Shown piece by piece: positions 61,657-64,000 of a stretch of DNA of 64,000 nt (positions are counted from its first letter, which is position 1; every line of letters begins with the position of its first letter). This stretch comes from Pseudomonadota bacterium. Its GTDB lineage: Bacteria > Myxococcota_A > UBA796 > GCA-2862545. Where the stretch lies: NCBI GenBank assembly GCA_005776945.1, contig SXOB01000039.1:1-64000 (forward strand). Direction: 5' to 3'. Position numbers and translations under genes: made by a program. Under the pieces are notes generated by a model that ran no database searches, was not told the origin of the DNA, and worked only from the letters and a program-made list of their open reading frames with translations.

Positions 61657-62229
61657 TCAGGGCGACACGATGCGGCCCCCCGTGGCACTGGCGATGTCGG
61701 TGATGGCGAAGAGGCCTGCCTTCTTACGCACGACGCCAACGTCGGGCAAGCTTCCACCGGGGTCGGCGTGCCAGACATAGGTGACCCGGGTGTTCGATCC
61801 GTCGGCGGCAAAGCGCCACTGACCGTCCAGGCGGCCGAGGCGGATGGTCTGGCCATTGTCTGGCGCCTTGGGGTGGGTCGTGGGGGTCCAGGTGAAGGCG
61901 ACGGTGCCGTCGGCCTCGGTCGTTTCCGTGAAGCGTGCGACGTAGTCGCGGTCGGTGGTGGGGAAGGGGTAGTCCATCACGACATGCAGGACGTCGGGCT
62001 CCAGCCGCGCGATCTTGGTGATGGACGCCATCTTGGCGACGTGGGCGTCCAGTGCCCGGAACGTCTGCACGGCCGTGTCCACCGGGACGGAGACGACGCC
62101 GGTGCTGCGACAGTACGGGCCCGCCGGCGTGTCCGTGCACTCGATGGCGACGGGGCTCTTCGCGAGCGGCTCCCACGTGGACGTGGGGGCCGGCAGAGCG
62201 AGGGCCAAGGTCGAAAGTACAACGATCAC
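61657..62229 (-). CDS. Exported START/polyketide-cyclase-like lipid-binding protein
   Basis: 190 residues. GTG at 62229 with GGGAGC upstream. Signal peptide MIVVLSTLALALPA. The mature part has START-like features: VPVDTAVQTFRALDAHVAKM, VMDYPFPTTDRDYVARF, and RVTYVWHADPGGSLP with a C-terminal helix. START domains bind a hydrophobic ligand in a helix-grip cavity. Periplasmic location suggests lipid handling in the envelope. First gene of the ppk1 operon. The conserved Cys31 and Cys40 may pair. Confidence 0.75.
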   Translation of the reverse strand: MIVVLSTLALALPAPTSTWEPLAKSPVAIECTDTPAGPYCRSTGVVSVPVDTAVQTFRALDAHVAKMASITKIARLEPDVLHVVMDYPFPTTDRDYVARFTETTEADGTVAFTWTPTTHPKAPDNGQTIRLGRLDGQWRFAADGSNTRVTYVWHADPGGSLPDVGVVRKKAGLFAITDIASATGGRIVSP

Positions 62230-62299
62230 GTGTGCTCCCGGTGGTCAACCCACGGGCGTCGTTTGCCTTCCGTCGGATAGCACGGCGCGGGAGGCTCCG

Positions 62300-63109
62300 A
62301 TGGCCTGGTGGTTGGCGCTGACGGGGTGCACGGTCGACGAGCGGGCGGACACCTGCGGCGATCCCGCCTCCACCTCCCGCTATGTCGTGACCGAGCTCGT
62401 GTTCGCGAGGAGCGTCGATGGCGTCTCCTCGGGGTTCGATCTCGACGGCGTGGAGAACCAATGCAGCGTTCCAGATCTCGTCACGCCCGAGGGGGCCACG
62501 GGCATCGACAATGCGCTGGCCAACCTCATCCCGGCGTTGGAGCTCACGGAGGCCGTCGCCGCCGAAGGCCTCATCCAGGACGCGATCAACGAGGGCGACC
62601 TGCTGCTCGTCTTCGAAATGGCGGGCGTCGACGACCCCATGAATGACGACTGCGTCGATCTTTCGATGAAGCGCGCGATGGGCCTTCCCAACCTGGGGGC
62701 CGACGACCGGATCGAGTCCGGCCAGACCTTCGATGTCGACCCGGCCGGGGAGCAGGTCGCGATGGGCCAGGTTTCGCTCGAAGACGGCTACGTCCACGGC
62801 GAGGGGCTGGAGATGTCGCTCGACGTCAACATCTTCGACAAGGAACTGGTCTTCCCGCTTCACAACGGGCAGGTCGACCTCTTCCTCGACGACCGCGGCC
62901 TGGCACACGGGACCTTTGCCGGGGGCACGGGCGTCGACGCGCTTTTGGCCGTGGCGGGCACGGAGGACGTCGACCCGGCCCTCGTGCCCCTGGTCGAGGG
63001 ACTGTTGGCCACGAATGCGGACTTGATGCCGGGGCCCGACGGGGAGTGCACCCAGGTGTCCGTCACCTTCGAATTCCAGGCGTCGGTGGCCTTCTTCTAC
63101 GACGAGTAG
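62300..63109 (+). CDS. Small secreted lipoprotein of unknown function
   Basis: 269 residues. ATG at 62300 with GGAGG six bases upstream. Leader MAWWLALTGC, lipobox Cys10, no basic residue. The body is mixed alpha/beta with several Cys residues (VENQCSVPDL, MNDDCVDLS, DGECTQVSV) and two acidic loops. No family was recognised. A GATAGC hexamer lies 18 nt before the start. Divergent from the START gene and convergent with the FabH-like gene across 4 nt. Confidence 0.65.
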   Translation: MAWWLALTGCTVDERADTCGDPASTSRYVVTELVFARSVDGVSSGFDLDGVENQCSVPDLVTPEGATGIDNALANLIPALELTEAVAAEGLIQDAINEGDLLLVFEMAGVDDPMNDDCVDLSMKRAMGLPNLGADDRIESGQTFDVDPAGEQVAMGQVSLEDGYVHGEGLEMSLDVNIFDKELVFPLHNGQVDLFLDDRGLAHGTFAGGTGVDALLAVAGTEDVDPALVPLVEGLLATNADLMPGPDGECTQVSVTFEFQASVAFFYDE

Positions 63110-63113
63110 GGCG

Positions 63114-64000
63114 TCACCAGACGAGGACGGCCGCGCCCACCACGAGTCCGGCGCCGGTGCCGACGAGCAGGATGCGCTGGCCGCGCTGCAGCTTCCCCGA
63201 GGCGGCGTGGCGGGCGAGTGCGGTCGGAAGGGACGCGGCGATCATGTTCCCGTGGCGCGCCACGATGTCGACGATGCGGGAGGCGTCGACGCCAAGCTTC
63301 GTCATCGCTGCGACACCCGGGCCTGACGCTTGGTGGGGGACGAGCCAGTCGATGTCGTCGGGCGTCATGTCGAGGTCGCGGAGGAGGCCGCCGACGAGTT
63401 CGGCAACTCGCGGCACGGCGGCTTTGTAAATCCTGGGCCCGCGCATCTGGAACAAGTTGTGCGACGGCGTGGTCGTGGGCTCGTTGGGGTGCGCGGATGT
63501 GCCACAACCGCGCAACTCGGCGAGGTCGGCGAACTCGGGGAACGTCGCGGTGCGCAGGCCGAGCAGTGCGCTGGGGGATCCCGCCGGGGTGGCCGTGACG
63601 AACGCGGCGGCGGCGCCGTCGCCGATCAGGGCGGCCGATTCGGGGTGGCTGGGGTCGCGGCTGACGCTGCCCTGTTCGCTGCTGACGACGACGACCCGGC
63701 GCGCCTGACCCGTCCCGATCAGGCCCGCGGCCTGCTGGAGACCGACGAGGAAGGAGAGGCAGGTGCTGTGGACGGAGAAGCTCGGGACGCCGGTCCAGCC
63801 CAATTCGCGGAGGATGAAGATGGACGAGTCGGGGATGAGCTGAATGGGCGTGAGGCTGGCGTTGATGAGGACGTCAGGCGGCCCGTCGGGGCAGACTTCG
63901 CGGACGACGCGCGCCGCCATGGCGTCCATCGGTTCCGTGGAGATGCGGCGCTCGAGGATGCCGGTGCGGGCCAGAATCCACTCCGCGGACCGTCCGATCC
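63114..64000 (-). CDS. 3-oxoacyl-[ACP] synthase III-like (FabH family), 5' truncated by window edge
   Basis: At least 294 residues; the frame continues past the right edge, and the first codons there (EWILARTGILERR) match the FabH lead-in. Catalytic triad is complete: Cys80 of the fragment (HSTCLSFLVG), His in VPHQASGPGV and Asn in RHGNMIAASLP. This family condenses an acyl-CoA starter with malonyl-ACP, or, in OleA/HMGS-type relatives, other thioesters. Which branch cannot be settled here because the N-terminus and neighbours are missing. Ends in a Gly-rich hydrophobic stretch GTGAGLVVGAAVLVW. Confidence 0.85.
   Translation of the reverse strand, partial: IGRSAEWILARTGILERRISTEPMDAMAARVVREVCPDGPPDVLINASLTPIQLIPDSSIFILRELGWTGVPSFSVHSTCLSFLVGLQQAAGLIGTGQARRVVVVSSEQGSVSRDPSHPESAALIGDGAAAAFVTATPAGSPSALLGLRTATFPEFADLAELRGCGTSAHPNEPTTTPSHNLFQMRGPRIYKAAVPRVAELVGGLLRDLDMTPDDIDWLVPHQASGPGVAAMTKLGVDASRIVDIVARHGNMIAASLPTALARHAASGKLQRGQRILLVGTGAGLVVGAAVLVW

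Overview
The window is high-GC bacterial DNA, packed almost end to end with protein-coding genes. No tRNA, rRNA, CRISPR array, insertion sequence or integrase was seen. The mix of genes points to a member of the Myxococcota or a related deltaproteobacterial lineage. The pointers are many secreted lipoproteins, FG-GAP/VCBS and thrombospondin type-3 repeats, a spore-coat-type CotH lipoprotein, and a C-terminal tail resembling MYXO-CTERM/GlyGly-CTERM sorting signals. That placement is an inference. Most genes sit in long same-strand chains where stop and start codons overlap by 4 nt (GTGA, ATGA, TTGA), and this decides many starts.

Layout. (1) 1-5.4 kb: the 3' part of typA, a YfbK-like von Willebrand A lipoprotein, aroC and a small membrane protein. 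(2) 5.5-11.9 kb: a coupled housekeeping operon of psd, mutS2, an AlkX/YcaQ-type DNA glycosylase, a two-DTG aspartyl-protease-like lipoprotein, a NifU C-domain protein and a PlsC acyltransferase. (3) 12-16.3 kb: a zinc-ribbon/TPR protein followed by a decaying stretch. It holds frameshifted gene remnants and two adjacent secreted-protein genes, each cut by one in-frame TAG. (4) 16.3-21.3 kb, minus strand: a five-gene coupled operon of an RlmD-like methyltransferase, two exported proteins, nadK and dapF. The RlmD-like protein and DapF both have serine where the catalytic cysteine is expected. (5) 21.4-23.2 kb: a TPR-BON-LysM membrane protein and an outer-membrane-type lipoprotein.

(6) 23.3-36.2 kb: the most interesting part. 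It holds a complete potABCD polyamine-type importer and, after two minus-strand genes (M15 peptidase, porin-like protein), a tightly coupled six-gene operon. That operon encodes a GABA-transaminase-like enzyme, a GNAT acetyltransferase, a second GABA-transaminase-like paralogue, a class-IV (HDAC11-like) deacetylase, a DAO-type FAD oxidase and an S9 peptidase. I read it as a candidate import, acetylation, deacetylation and transamination route for polyamines or other omega-amino compounds. This is inference.

(7) 36.2-43 kb: a LysR regulator, a lipoprotein alpha/beta hydrolase with a sorting-signal-like tail, and an acnA / SlyD-like PPIase / SDR operon. (8) 43-52.8 kb: an island of five large secreted lipoproteins (FG-GAP/ASPIC, PPC, TSP3-vWA, regulatory-like plus GATase-like, LTD-CotH), with one ETFB-KMT-like methyltransferase and one small membrane protein. 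(9) 52.8-64 kb: an aldehyde dehydrogenase and FadD-like acyl-CoA synthetase; ppx facing a five-gene minus-strand operon ending in ppk1 (START protein, TerC, CMP-sugar-type cytidylyltransferase, 2-hydroxyacid dehydrogenase, ppk1); a small lipoprotein; and the 3' part of a FabH-type ketoacyl synthase.

Two features recur across the window. Signal peptides are extremely short; in at least two genes this is forced by upstream in-frame stops. An nnTAGn hexamer (often GTTAGC) lies 17-23 nt before the start codon of about ten genes, most of them the first of a transcription unit.
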